Below, piece after piece: positions 55,825-64,000 of a stretch of DNA of 64,000 bases. The position numbers and the translations under genes are program-made. Under the pieces are notes generated by a model. The model did no database searches. It saw only the letters and a list, made by a program, of their open reading frames with translations, and was not told the origin of the DNA. Every line of letters begins with the position of its first letter. Within the stretch, counting starts at the first letter, position 1. This stretch comes from Mageeibacillus indolicus UPII9-5 (lineage in GTDB: Bacteria; Bacillota; Clostridia; Saccharofermentanales; Fastidiosipilaceae), in NCBI RefSeq assembly GCF_000025225.2, contig NC_013895.2:1674001-1738000 (forward strand). The letters run 5' to 3'.

Positions 55825-57702
55825 CTACTTTTGAAAGTTATCCGCCTTGTCGGAATTCTCCGCTTTGTCGGCCTTCTCCGCCTTGTCGGCCTTCTCCGGT
55901 TTGCCAGTCTTATCCGCCTTGCCGGCCTTCTCCGGTTTGCCGGCCTTCTCCAGCTTGTCGGCCTTCTCCGGTTTGCCGGCCTTCTCCGCTTTGTCGGCCT
56001 TCTCCGGCTTGCCGGCCTTCTCCGGCTTGTCGGCCTTCTCCAGTTTGCCAGTCTTCTCCGCCTTGTCGGCCTTCTCCGGCTTGCCAGTCTTATCCGCTTT
56101 GTCGGCCGTCTCCAGATTATCCAACTTGCCGAGGGTTTCCGCTTTATCCGAAACGTTAGCAGCAGCATTTTCGGATTCATTTGCCCTTGCGGATTTTCCT
56201 GAATCGTTGCGTTCTTTAGCTACATCTACAGACTCCAGCTTCTGCTGATATTCCGCTATTTCCATGGCTTTTAATTTTTCTTCAGGACTAACATCACTCT
56301 TTTCTGGTAGTTTTTCAGGTTGCTCTTCAGCCTCCCCCAAATGGGTTAAAACTAATTTAGATATTCGTTTCTCATCCATTTCCTTTACATAAAAATTAAC
56401 ATCACCTTCACGCACGCTTGGATGCTCATCTTCATCAGGAATTCTATCAAGCAAGTTAATAACATACCCACCCATGGTGTCACAATCATCTTCGCTGTTA
56501 TCCAATTTAAACCACGGAATTTGCTCACTCACATCATCCGGAGCAGCCAATCCATCGACTGTATAAGAACCGTCGGCGTTGGCAACGATTTCAGCGTCTT
56601 CCTCATCGTATTCATCCTGAATATTTCCTACCAGCTCTTCCAAGATATCTTCAATGGTTATAATACCCGCGGTACCACCATACTCGTCTATTACAATCGC
56701 CATCTGCACATGATTTTTTTGCATCTCTCTAAATAGTGCATCAATAGACTTCTTTTCCGGCGTAACAAACGGCTGACGAATTAAATCTTTTAATGCAAAA
56801 TCCTGCTTTTTGTGCTTCGCCATAAAACTAAGCATATCCTTTACATGAAGAATGCCTACAATATCGTCAATATTCTCATCATAAACCGGAATTCGACTAA
56901 AACGCTCATCACAACAAACTTTTAAAGTTTGTTCAATGTCAGCATCCAAAGGGAGAGCTTCAACATTTGTTCTATGCGTCATTATCTCCGAAACTTCAGT
57001 ATCATTAAATTCAAAAACATTATCAATAAGTTCCTTTTCCGTGTTCTCAATGTTACCCGTTTCGTTAGAAGCATCAACCATCAGCCTAATTTCATCTTCG
57101 GTAACGGCAGTTTCACTGTAATTAGGGTCTAACCCCATCAGCCGCAAAATCAGATTAGTAGAAATAGATAACAATTTAGTAAAAGGCAGCAAAATTATAT
57201 TAAAGAAACTTAAAACTCCGCCTACCCCAATTGCAATTCCTTCAGGATTATGCATCGCCAAGCGTTTAGGCACGAGTTCACCCAGCACCAGGGAAAAATA
57301 AGAAAGAACAACGGTAATTATCACCATTGAGGCCGTGCGCAACCAATGAACTTGACCCGAAGGATCAAATATCACCGCTAAACGTTCGGCAAATTTATCT
57401 GAAGCCAAGGCAGCTGAAAAGAAGCCCGCAAAAGTCACGCCTACTTGAATAGTCGCCAGAAAGCTACTGGGATTCTTTATAAGCTTAAGCAATTTATTTG
57501 CAGCCTTATCACCTTCCTCAGCCAATTTCCTTATTTTGTTGTTATTCAATGACACTATTGAAAATTCCGTTGCTGAAAAAAAGCCATTAATCAAAATTAA
57601 AATAATTAAGACTATAATATCAAGCCACCAATAACTCACATCCGCTTTAAGAACAAATGATAATTTGTTTAAAATGAACCTTATACTGTCGCCGTCCTCC
57701 AC
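55825..57702 (-). CDS. CNNM/HlyC-CorC-family protein with a Lys/Glu/Ala repeat tail
   Basis: A 625-residue membrane protein. The DUF21 membrane domain takes the first 200 residues (NGFFSATEFSIVSLNNNKIRKL is typical), followed by two CBS domains (FEFNDTEVSEIMTHRTNV, QMAIVIDEYGGTAGIITIEDILEELVG) and a CorC/HlyC-C domain ending near LVLTHLGEAEE. Relatives are linked to Mg or Co handling. The last 95 or so residues are repeats of the type AEKTGKPEKADK, not seen in normal family members. The start is GTG at 57702 with AAGGAGA upstream. Confidence 0.9.
   Translation of the reverse strand: MEDGDSIRFILNKLSFVLKADVSYWWLDIIVLIILILINGFFSATEFSIVSLNNNKIRKLAEEGDKAANKLLKLIKNPSSFLATIQVGVTFAGFFSAALASDKFAERLAVIFDPSGQVHWLRTASMVIITVVLSYFSLVLGELVPKRLAMHNPEGIAIGVGGVLSFFNIILLPFTKLLSISTNLILRLMGLDPNYSETAVTEDEIRLMVDASNETGNIENTEKELIDNVFEFNDTEVSEIMTHRTNVEALPLDADIEQTLKVCCDERFSRIPVYDENIDDIVGILHVKDMLSFMAKHKKQDFALKDLIRQPFVTPEKKSIDALFREMQKNHVQMAIVIDEYGGTAGIITIEDILEELVGNIQDEYDEEDAEIVANADGSYTVDGLAAPDDVSEQIPWFKLDNSEDDCDTMGGYVINLLDRIPDEDEHPSVREGDVNFYVKEMDEKRISKLVLTHLGEAEEQPEKLPEKSDVSPEEKLKAMEIAEYQQKLESVDVAKERNDSGKSARANESENAAANVSDKAETLGKLDNLETADKADKTGKPEKADKAEKTGKLEKADKPEKAGKPEKADKAEKAGKPEKADKLEKAGKPEKAGKADKTGKPEKADKAEKADKAENSDKADNFQK
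55840..56115. repeat. Lys-Ala-Glu-Lys repeat tract at the end of the CNNM-type gene
   Basis: About 276 bp of short imperfect repeats (units near GCCGGCCTTCTCCGG) that encode GKPEKADKAEK-like units on the minus strand. They can expand or contract in multiples of three. Confidence 0.85.
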
Positions 57703-57815
57703 AAATTTTCTCCTTATACAAACACATTAAAACTATTGCAACTAAATGAGATAATTATACTAAATCTCGTTTATCTAGTCACGTATGTAGCCAAAATTTA
57801 ATATAGCTTTCTTGT

Positions 57816-58589
57816 CTATATTGGTTCCTCAATTTCATTTGTATTCAAAGCAGCCACAATTGCCTCCCCGGCACATTTCATGTACGCAATATCATAGTTT
57901 GGTTCAAGATAGTATTCTTTAAGTGCAAGCAAATCATCCCAAATATTATTTAATACTGATTGAGGTTTACGTTTCCCTAAGCCAAACAAAACTGAAGTGT
58001 ATTTTTTACTTGATTTGCATAGTGAAATGTATAAATAAACAAGATTTACTACTTCATCTTTAAATGAGCTCATAGTTACTTTATTTTTTTGCAAGAAAAC
58101 TACCAAACTCTCTAAGTTTTTACCGGCAACTTTTTTGCTGCTAAAATTGCTTTGTTTACTACAGTTTATGAGTATATTCAATAGGTAAAGTCCTTTGTCC
58201 GCCATAACCGTGTTTTTATTTTTTATTTGAGGAATATCAGCTAATTTTATACTGAATCTTTTTTCGAAGAGAATTTTGCGACTCTCAAAATCCTCCAATG
58301 TTTGAGCCATTTTTTCTAATAAACCTTGACCTCTCTCTAGGCCATATAAACAATGCAGCTCCCTGTATATCCATGCTTCGCGCGGATTATCAGCTATTGC
58401 TATATATTCATTGGTTAACTTATATCCGCATCTCCCACAAAAAGTAACCGCAAACTCGTTTTTATTTGAGTTTGCATTTGTGCTTAGATTTGCGCTTAGA
58501 TTTCTGTTAACATCTCCATTCACAGCTGTTTGTTCTGTTCTAACAATTTGTACGTTTCCACCGCAACGCGGACACTCAACTATTTTCAC
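57816..58589 (-). CDS. Zinc-ribbon protein of unknown function
   Basis: A 257-residue protein that starts with a two-pair zinc ribbon (CPRCGG at residue 6 and CGRCGYKL near 50) separated by an Asn-rich linker, followed by a helical region with LHCLYGLERGQGLLEKMAQTLEDFE. I do not recognise the rest. The GTG start has AGAAGGTG upstream. The frame stays open upstream and encodes a winged-helix-like segment without a start codon (see next entry), so the intact protein may be longer. It is not co-directional with clear partners. Confidence 0.6.
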   Translation of the reverse strand: MKIVECPRCGGNVQIVRTEQTAVNGDVNRNLSANLSTNANSNKNEFAVTFCGRCGYKLTNEYIAIADNPREAWIYRELHCLYGLERGQGLLEKMAQTLEDFESRKILFEKRFSIKLADIPQIKNKNTVMADKGLYLLNILINCSKQSNFSSKKVAGKNLESLVVFLQKNKVTMSSFKDEVVNLVYLYISLCKSSKKYTSVLFGLGKRKPQSVLNNIWDDLLALKEYYLEPNYDIAYMKCAGEAIVAALNTNEIEEPI

Positions 58590-58795
58590 TTTAACACCTT
58601 CTCTTTTAACTTCACCTTCAGCTATCAGTTTTCTTAACGCTCCTTCAATTGAACTTACACTTAGTGATGGGCAAAGTTCTATAATATCTTGCTTAGTAAA
58701 CCTTCCAAGTTTTTGTAAAGCCGCTTTTCTAACTAGTTCAACGATAGGAAACTTTTCTTCTTACAACTAGTTTTATCCCTTGAAATATAGCGCAT
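58590..58795 (-). other. In-frame winged-helix segment upstream, joined only by a frameshift
   Basis: Upstream of the zinc-ribbon start the same frame reads FPIVELVRKAALQKLGRF and then TKQDIIELCPSLSVSSIEGA to LRKLIAEGEVKREG, a winged-helix DNA-binding pattern. It stops at TAA (58763-58761) and has no ATG, GTG or TTG. An ATG at 58795 opens in another frame (MRYISRDKTSCKKK) and would join if one A were added to the run at 58755-58758. Either the gene is broken, the base is missing from the sequence, or the ribosome shifts by -1. There is no clear ribosome site before 58795. Confidence 0.5.
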
Positions 58796-58851
58796 TTTAA
58801 GGGATAATTCAATAATTAAGGGGAAAGATGTCATCCATCTACTGCCCATAT

Positions 58852-60249
58852 TCAATTAATCGGTATCGTTAGAGATACCTTAAGCCCACCGTGTTTGCTC
58901 TTACTTATCGCAGCCGTTCCGTTATGAGATCTAATAATCTGCTGAACAATCAGCAAACCCAAACCATGCCGTTGCTCTGCAGTACTTGTATCGCAAATCA
59001 TATAGTGCGGTGCATGATTAAGCTTTTCGATCTTTTCATCTGAAGCCCCTATACCGTTATCTTCAACACAAATAATACAATTATCATTATTTGCAGCAAC
59101 GGATACATAAATCGTACACCCGTTTTCATTATGAGATATGCTGTTCTGAATAAGATTAGATATTGCTCGTTTTAATAAATCTTTGTCTACATTAGTATTG
59201 CAAACAGTAAATTCTGCGTCCGTTTCCCATTTAATCGAAAACTCATCTTGCATACCCATATTCATAAAGTCCACAACAACTTGCCTAACAACAGCAACAA
59301 CATTTTCTTCTTTTTTCATAATTGGTTGCATATTGTATTCAAGTTTTGAAGCCAGATTAAGGTCATTAATCAAATTCTTCATTCTGGCACTTTGCTTAAT
59401 AATCATCGTCGCTTTTTTACGATCTTCTTGCGAAATATGGAGAGAATTTTCTAGCTGTCCCGCATACCCCATAACCATAGATAACGGCGTACGAATATCA
59501 TGCGAAACCCCAGCTATCCAATTCGCTCTTGCTGTCTCCCTTTTCCTCAATTGTTCTTTTTGTATTTGCAAAATATCGGAAGCAGAATTTATGTTAGATG
59601 AAATTTCTGAAAGCGCTCCTGTTTCTGGAATATGCACGCTTTCTCCACTAGATAAACGTTGTATACCTTTTGTAATCGGATTAATTGATTTTAGTAGTTT
59701 TATATTAGCTATTAAATAAATTCCAAGAATAACCAAAACGTTGATAAATAATCCGCCTAAAACAATCTGCGGAAAATTTGAGATTAAACTGTAGTTCCAA
59801 CTTGCTCGCGTATGTTTCCAAAAGCTGTTGTGCGGAAATCCGACTACAACAACTCCATCCTTATTTTTGCCAGTGTAAGTTGGATAACCCTCAATGTAGC
59901 CGGCACTCAAATTAGCTATATCAGACAAAGTATAGTTGTTTGGAATACCTGCAGGGACATTTTCTGTTTTCCATACGACTTTCAACGTATTATTATCAAT
60001 CAAAATTGCCCATGCGCCAGAATTTGTCAATTTGGAAGACATATTTTTTGATAATGCATAATCCCCACTTGCGGATAATTGCAACGCTTCTCCCGTCTCT
60101 TTTGCTATGCTATAAGGAGACATCTCTTTACCGGGTGCGTAATTTCCTATAAGTACAATAAACGCAATAACATTCATTAATACTATAAGCACAGAGCTTA
60201 GTAGAAAAATACTTATAAAGCGTTGTATTAGTTTTGGTATGCTTTTCAT
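58852..60249 (-). CDS. Sensor histidine kinase
   Basis: A 465-residue membrane kinase. Two helices (about 10-36 and 165-188) enclose an extracellular sensor of about 130 residues. The dimerisation helix carries His250 in GVSHDIRTPLSMVMGY, and the ATP domain has LIQNSISHN, DNGIGASDEK and GLGLLIVQQII. It is transcribed six bases after the response regulator gene and is its partner. A HAMP-like linker is present before the His box. With the neighbouring ABC genes it fits a sensor of antimicrobial peptides. Confidence 0.92.
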   Translation of the reverse strand: MKSIPKLIQRFISIFLLSSVLIVLMNVIAFIVLIGNYAPGKEMSPYSIAKETGEALQLSASGDYALSKNMSSKLTNSGAWAILIDNNTLKVVWKTENVPAGIPNNYTLSDIANLSAGYIEGYPTYTGKNKDGVVVVGFPHNSFWKHTRASWNYSLISNFPQIVLGGLFINVLVILGIYLIANIKLLKSINPITKGIQRLSSGESVHIPETGALSEISSNINSASDILQIQKEQLRKRETARANWIAGVSHDIRTPLSMVMGYAGQLENSLHISQEDRKKATMIIKQSARMKNLINDLNLASKLEYNMQPIMKKEENVVAVVRQVVVDFMNMGMQDEFSIKWETDAEFTVCNTNVDKDLLKRAISNLIQNSISHNENGCTIYVSVAANNDNCIICVEDNGIGASDEKIEKLNHAPHYMICDTSTAEQRHGLGLLIVQQIIRSHNGTAAISKSKHGGLKVSLTIPIN

Positions 60250-60255
60250 TCTGCT

Positions 60256-60957
60256 TTACTCCACAATGAGCTTATATCCTAAGCCTTTAACTGTTACTAA
60301 AGAAACAGGCTGCGATGGATTGAGTTCTATTTTTTCTCTGATACGACGTATATGTGCCATTAAAGAATTTTCATATCCAAAAGGATTAGCTCCCCATGCA
60401 GCTTCACACAGTGCATCAATTGTCACAATGCATCCAGCATTTCTATAAAGTGCAGAAAGTAAATCATATTCTTTGGCTGTAAGCGGAATATGTTCGTTAT
60501 TTTTTATTACTTGGGCAGAAGAAAAATCAATCTGACTATTCTTCAGTTTAACAATGGGATTTTCGCTCTTGTAGCTTCGTCTTAAAATTGCCATAATGCG
60601 AAACGTTAGTTCTTTTGGAAGAAACGGCTTTACAATATAATCGTCTGCTCCTAAGTCAAATCCCTTAAACTTATCTTCATCTTCACCGCAAGCAGTAAGG
60701 AATAAAATAGGACAATCACTATATTGTTTTATCTGCTTCATTAACTCAAACCCATTACCGTCGGGGAGCATAACATCAAGGATTGCTAATTCCGGACGTA
60801 TTTTTTGTGTTGCTTCTACGGCATCTCTTATACTTTTTGCAGTCGTTATATTATAAAAACCGTATTCGTTTAATATGGATACAACCATATCTAGAAGTTC
60901 CTGCTCATCATCAACAAGCAGCAGATGTTTGTTCAATAAATAATCATTCCGATTCAT
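60256..60957 (-). CDS. OmpR-family response regulator
   Basis: A 233-residue regulator with receiver domain (acidic pair in LLLVDDEQE, phospho-acceptor Asp61 in AILDVMLPDG, Lys in DDYIVKPF) and a winged-helix DNA-binding domain (VTIDALCEAAWGANPFGYENSLMAHIRRIREKI). It is divergent from the ABC genes and probably binds the direct repeats upstream of them. It is co-transcribed with the kinase gene. A GGGGGG-rich ribosome site precedes the ATG. Confidence 0.93.
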   Translation of the reverse strand: MNRNDYLLNKHLLLVDDEQELLDMVVSILNEYGFYNITTAKSIRDAVEATQKIRPELAILDVMLPDGNGFELMKQIKQYSDCPILFLTACGEDEDKFKGFDLGADDYIVKPFLPKELTFRIMAILRRSYKSENPIVKLKNSQIDFSSAQVIKNNEHIPLTAKEYDLLSALYRNAGCIVTIDALCEAAWGANPFGYENSLMAHIRRIREKIELNPSQPVSLVTVKGLGYKLIVE

Positions 60958-61018
60958 GGAGAGCCCCCCTAATATATATTATGCCATGTAAATATTCATT
61001 TTTTGACCTCGCATAAAA

Positions 61019-61040
61019 ATGTAAGGTAGATGTAAGGTTA
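61019..61040 (+). promoter_or_regulatory. 11-bp direct repeats, likely response-regulator operator
   Basis: ATGTAAGGTAG (61019-61029) is followed at once by ATGTAAGGTTA (61030-61040), in the region between the response regulator and the ABC genes. Tandem half-sites with a one-turn period are typical of OmpR-family operators. Binding is inferred, not shown. Confidence 0.6.
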
Positions 61041-61097
61041 AGAGAATGTTGTCGAAAGGTTGATGCAATATCATAAATCCTGAAAGGAGATATTGCC

Positions 61098-61862
61098 ATG
61101 AACAATATTGTTACAACAGAACATTTAACCAAAAAATACAAATCATTTATTGCTGTTAATGATGTTTCACTTCATATTCGCAAAGGTAGCATTTACGGCT
61201 TTCTTGGGCCAAATGGAGCTGGAAAATCTACAACAATGAAAATGCTCCTAGGGCTTACGGCTCCAACAAAAGGTGTATTTACAATCGATGGAAAGCGTTT
61301 TCCTGCCGACCGCATACCTATTTTGAAAGAAATAGGCTCGTTTATTGAATCACCATCTTTCTATGCAAATCTAACAGGTAGAGAAAATCTTGACATTATA
61401 CGCCGCATTTTAGAACTACCTAAGCGTGCAGTTGATGACGCATTAGAATTAGTAGGTCTTTCTGAGTTTGGAGACCGTCTTGCCAAAAAATATTCGCTTG
61501 GCATGAAGCAAAGGCTTGGTCTTGCCGGAGCATTGCTTGGTAGACCACCTATTTTAATTTTAGATGAGCCAACAAATGGACTCGATCCATCTGGCATACA
61601 CGAAATCCGAAATCTGATTAAGTCGCTGCCATATCTTTACGATTGCACGATTCTTATTTCTTCTCATATGCTATCCGAAATTGAGCTTATTGCAGATGAT
61701 ATTGGAATACTTAATCACGGACACTTGTTATTTGAAGGTAGTTTAGATGAACTACGACAGCATGCATTACGATCTGGTTTTGCTTCCGACAAATTGGAAG
61801 ATATGTTCCTATCCATGATTGATGAAAACAATAAGATCAGGAAGCAGAGTGCAAGACTATGA
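61098..61862 (+). CDS. ABC transporter ATPase, BcrA/CprA/LanF type
   Basis: A 254-residue ATPase with Walker A GPNGAGKST, signature SLGMKQRLGLA and Walker B ILILDEPTNGLDP. The type is that of bacitracin and lantibiotic self-protection or resistance transporters. It overlaps the first permease gene by ATGA. The AAAGGAGA ribosome site is seven bases before the ATG. The energy unit drives two different permeases encoded next, so it would remove peptides from the membrane. Confidence 0.92.
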   Translation: MNNIVTTEHLTKKYKSFIAVNDVSLHIRKGSIYGFLGPNGAGKSTTMKMLLGLTAPTKGVFTIDGKRFPADRIPILKEIGSFIESPSFYANLTGRENLDIIRRILELPKRAVDDALELVGLSEFGDRLAKKYSLGMKQRLGLAGALLGRPPILILDEPTNGLDPSGIHEIRNLIKSLPYLYDCTILISSHMLSEIELIADDIGILNHGHLLFEGSLDELRQHALRSGFASDKLEDMFLSMIDENNKIRKQSARL

Positions 61863-62584
61863 AAACGCTTGTAATCGAACTAAAAAAATGCAAGAGAACT
61901 GGCTTTATAGCTCTTATGATTGCTATTGGCGTTATGGGTGCAGCGTACGCTTTTGTGAATTTCATTGTACGAAAAAATACATTATTAAACCTGCCTTTAG
62001 CTCCTATGGATATTCTTCTTACACAGCTTTACGGCATGATTATGGTGTTAAACATGTTTGGCATAATAGTCGCCGCATGCATTATCTACAACATGGAATT
62101 TAAGGGAAATGCAGTAAAAAAGATGCATATGCTACCCATGAGCGTTCCTGCTATGTACCTATGCAAATTTATGCTGCTGACTGTCCTATTACTAATCGCT
62201 ATTTGCATACAAAATTTAGCACTTGCCAAAATCGGTGCAACAGATTTGCCACAAGGTACGTTTAATGTAAGTACTCTTATATCTTTTGCTGCATATTCAT
62301 TTATTACGTCAATGCCTGTATTGTCCTTTATGATTTTTGTATCATCACGATTTGAAAACATGTGGGTGACGCTTGGAATTGGTGTAGCAGGATTTTTAAG
62401 CGGCCTGGCATTGGCTTCGTCAGACATAGTGCTTTTTATGGCATCACCTTTTATCGTCATGTTAAAACCGGCAGTTGCCATGAGTGCGCAGCCTAATATT
62501 ACGGTCGTAACCGTATCAATAGTTGAAACACTTCTGTTCTTATGTTCTGGATTGTGGACAGCTAAGAACCTGCACTACGAATAA
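61859..62584 (+). CDS. ABC-2 type permease, LanE/CprB type
   Basis: A 241-residue membrane protein with six hydrophobic helices (ALMIAIGVMGAAYAFVNFIV is the first; a pair near FITSMPVLSFMIFVSSRFENMWVTLGIG). The motif FKGNAVKKMHMLPMSVPAMYLCKFM is the cytoplasmic linker common in lantibiotic-immunity permeases. It is the first of two permeases and overlaps the ATPase gene. Confidence 0.88.
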   Translation: MKTLVIELKKCKRTGFIALMIAIGVMGAAYAFVNFIVRKNTLLNLPLAPMDILLTQLYGMIMVLNMFGIIVAACIIYNMEFKGNAVKKMHMLPMSVPAMYLCKFMLLTVLLLIAICIQNLALAKIGATDLPQGTFNVSTLISFAAYSFITSMPVLSFMIFVSSRFENMWVTLGIGVAGFLSGLALASSDIVLFMASPFIVMLKPAVAMSAQPNITVVTVSIVETLLFLCSGLWTAKNLHYE

Positions 62585-62591
62585 GGAGATT

Positions 62592-63362
62592 ATGAAAATG
62601 AGATTTTTTGAACTTCTTAGAATCGAATTTAAGAAAGTAAAGCGTAGTAAAATTATTCCTTTGATTTTTATTGCCCCACTAATTGTGGTTGGATCCGGGG
62701 TAGCAAGCCTTCATAGATACTTCACTCCAGAATATACAAATGCATGGGCTGCTATGTTTATTCAAAGCGCATTAGTCTATTCATACTATTTGCTTCCTCT
62801 TAGTATGATTGTTATTTGTGTGATGATTGCAGGACGAGAAACAAGCAATAACGGAATACTTAAAATGCTGGCACTACCTGTTAGCCGACACGCGATTTCT
62901 GCTGCAAAATTTTGCGTACTGTTATTTTATTTGCTTATGGAAATGGTCGTATTTTTTGCTGTATTCGTTATAGCAGGACTGTTTGCAACCAGAAGCACAG
63001 GAGTTACAGAAACGCTCCCAATTATGTATCTACTAAAATGGTGTTTAGATCTGTTTTTGACTATGATTCCAAGCGTAATAGTCATGTGGGCGATTACTGT
63101 ACTTTTTGAAAAATCAATGTTATCCATTGGATTAAATATACTTCTTGTAATTCCTGGCATATTAATAGCAAATACTCCACTTTGGATAGGTTATCCTTAT
63201 TGTTACAGCGGATATATGGTTTCCCGCTCTCTGCATGCAGTTACATCAACAGGATTAGGAAACGGATTTAATCTTATACCATTTTTACCATGTGCAATTG
63301 CGATATCTTTGTTCGTTTTTTTGATAGCAATAACACAATTTGGCAAAAAAGAAATGAGATAA
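62592..63362 (+). CDS. ABC-2 type permease, LanG/CprC type
   Basis: A 256-residue second permease with six helices; the start LLRIEFKKVKRSKIIPLIFIAPLIV and the GRETSNNGILKMLALPVSRHAISAAKFC loop match the family. The ATG at 62592 follows AAGGAG; the longer frame overlaps the first permease. Two different permeases with one ATPase form the LanFEG/CprABC arrangement. Confidence 0.88.
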   Translation: MKMRFFELLRIEFKKVKRSKIIPLIFIAPLIVVGSGVASLHRYFTPEYTNAWAAMFIQSALVYSYYLLPLSMIVICVMIAGRETSNNGILKMLALPVSRHAISAAKFCVLLFYLLMEMVVFFAVFVIAGLFATRSTGVTETLPIMYLLKWCLDLFLTMIPSVIVMWAITVLFEKSMLSIGLNILLVIPGILIANTPLWIGYPYCYSGYMVSRSLHAVTSTGLGNGFNLIPFLPCAIAISLFVFLIAITQFGKKEMR

Positions 63363-63386
63363 CAAAAGATACTCCCTTGTCTAAAT

Positions 63387-63435
63387 TGATATGTACCCTC
63401 TTTACTGGACAGACCCGTAAGGAGGGTACATATCA
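63387..63435. mobile_element. 49-bp hairpin made from an IS3-type terminal end
   Basis: The 19-bp outer arms pair fully (one G-T pair), around a loop TGGACAGACCC. The left arm is the same as the terminal repeat of the decayed IS3 element at 35461-35482, and the whole matches the first 48 bp of that element closely, including its start hairpin. It is a remnant or very small derivative of the element; it may also help stop transcription of the ABC operon. Confidence 0.6.
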
Positions 63436-63472
63436 GATCCAAAACATATACTAAATCATACTTTTCAACTTT

Positions 63473-64000
63473 TTACCAAGCTTCAGATAAAAGGAAATCA
63501 CGAATATTCCTGTGCTTAATACCGTTCCGGCTCATGTCAAACTCATCGAGAGAAACAACGTATTTCGGGAAATTATCGCGAATAGCATCATACACTCCAA
63601 ACTCCCGCCTCACCGTTTCTTCTGAAGCAAGCAAATAAGTGACCTGAACATATAGTTTTTCACCGTGCGTACTGCATACAAAGTCAATTTCTTTGTCACC
63701 CATTCTGCCAACAGTCACTTCATAACCTCGGCGAAGCAATTCCAAATAGACAATATTTTCCAAAATGAGATTAATATCTCGCATATTGCCACCAAAAATA
63801 GCCTCGCGTATACCATGATCAGCAATATAATACTTTTCATTAGAAGAAAGAACCTGCCTGCCCTGCAAATCCTCTCTCTTAACCTGATAAAACAAATACG
63901 CATCACAACAGTATTTTATATAGTTCAAAATCGTTTCTGGAGCGACAATACGATGCTCGCTTTTTAAAAACTTTGCAAGAGACGTTGCAGAAAAAGTCGT
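63473..64000 (-). CDS. DUF4143-type AAA ATPase, 3' part
   Basis: The C-terminal portion of an ATPase of the type with an N-terminal AAA domain and a C-terminal DUF4143/nuclease-like domain. The frame stays open to base 64000 (KFLKSEHRIVAPETILNYIK), so the start lies beyond the window. GNMRDINLILENIVYLELLRRGYEV and GDKEIDFVC are typical family blocks. The cellular role of the family is poorly known. Confidence 0.8.
   Translation of the reverse strand, partial: TTFSATSLAKFLKSEHRIVAPETILNYIKYCCDAYLFYQVKREDLQGRQVLSSNEKYYIADHGIREAIFGGNMRDINLILENIVYLELLRRGYEVTVGRMGDKEIDFVCSTHGEKLYVQVTYLLASEETVRREFGVYDAIRDNFPKYVVSLDEFDMSRNGIKHRNIRDFLLSEAW

Noticed and set aside
55804-56202. Several overlapping frames over 120 codons on both strands
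   Set aside because: They are products of the low-complexity repeat of the CNNM-type gene; only the minus-strand frame continues a known domain.

Overview
The window looks like the chromosome of a low-to-middle GC, Gram-positive anaerobe of the class Clostridia. The evidence is strong AGGAGG-type ribosome sites, separate rpoB and rpoC genes, lipoprotein and LPXTG-type surface proteins, a clostridial two-component/ABC peptide-resistance module and a radical-SAM peptide cluster. The gene style recalls vaginal or gut Oscillospirales-like bacteria such as Mageeibacillus, but this species guess is from memory and is not proven here. I see no rRNA, tRNA or CRISPR array.

Layout. 1-526: end of a MalY/PatB-type PLP enzyme. 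598-8785: an AraC-type regulator divergent from a seven-gene, plus-strand operon encoding a nitrogenase-like Fe protein, an iron/corrinoid-type ABC importer (binding protein, permease, ATPase), two nitrogenase-like component-1 subunits and a flavodoxin-like protein, closed by a strong terminator. This is the most unusual system in the window. 8.8-21.3 kb: an EamA transporter, a 1.3k-residue LPKTG adhesin, an isochorismatase-family hydrolase, a beta-helix adhesin (IPQTG) followed at once by an M20 amidohydrolase and two membrane proteins (the first DUF3100-like), and a DEDD exonuclease with a zinc ribbon. 21.4-29.1 kb: rpoC and rpoB, with a good promoter.

29.4-35.5 kb: an AT-rich island with a ribosomally made peptide cluster. 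It contains a SPASM radical-SAM enzyme, a decayed S41 protease copy, a 72-residue precursor with 12 Cys in a CxxxC ladder, an S41 lipoprotein protease and an ABC exporter. It lies between two directly repeated 3' ends of the same dead IS3-family transposase. 35.6-43.1 kb: a 2106-residue secreted protein with a Gly-Gln-Ala repeat tract and a small secreted partner.

43.4-53.8 kb: thymidine kinase, then a maltodextrin system (MalE, MalF, MalG, a secreted amylase lipoprotein, and a cytoplasmic pullulanase fused to an alpha-glucosidase-type GH13). 53.9-58.8 kb: a membrane-anchored PpiC/SurA-like foldase, a CNNM/CorC-type protein with a lysine-rich repeat tail, and a zinc-ribbon protein whose winged-helix start seems frameshifted. 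58.9-63.4 kb: a histidine kinase and response regulator divergent from an ABC transporter with two permeases (antimicrobial-peptide resistance type). The window ends inside a DUF4143-type ATPase gene.

Working together: the nitrogenase-like genes plausibly form one import-and-reduce pathway; the mal genes import and debranch alpha-glucans; the peptide cluster makes, cleaves and exports a thioether- or disulfide-rich peptide; the last module senses and removes cationic or lantibiotic-like peptides.
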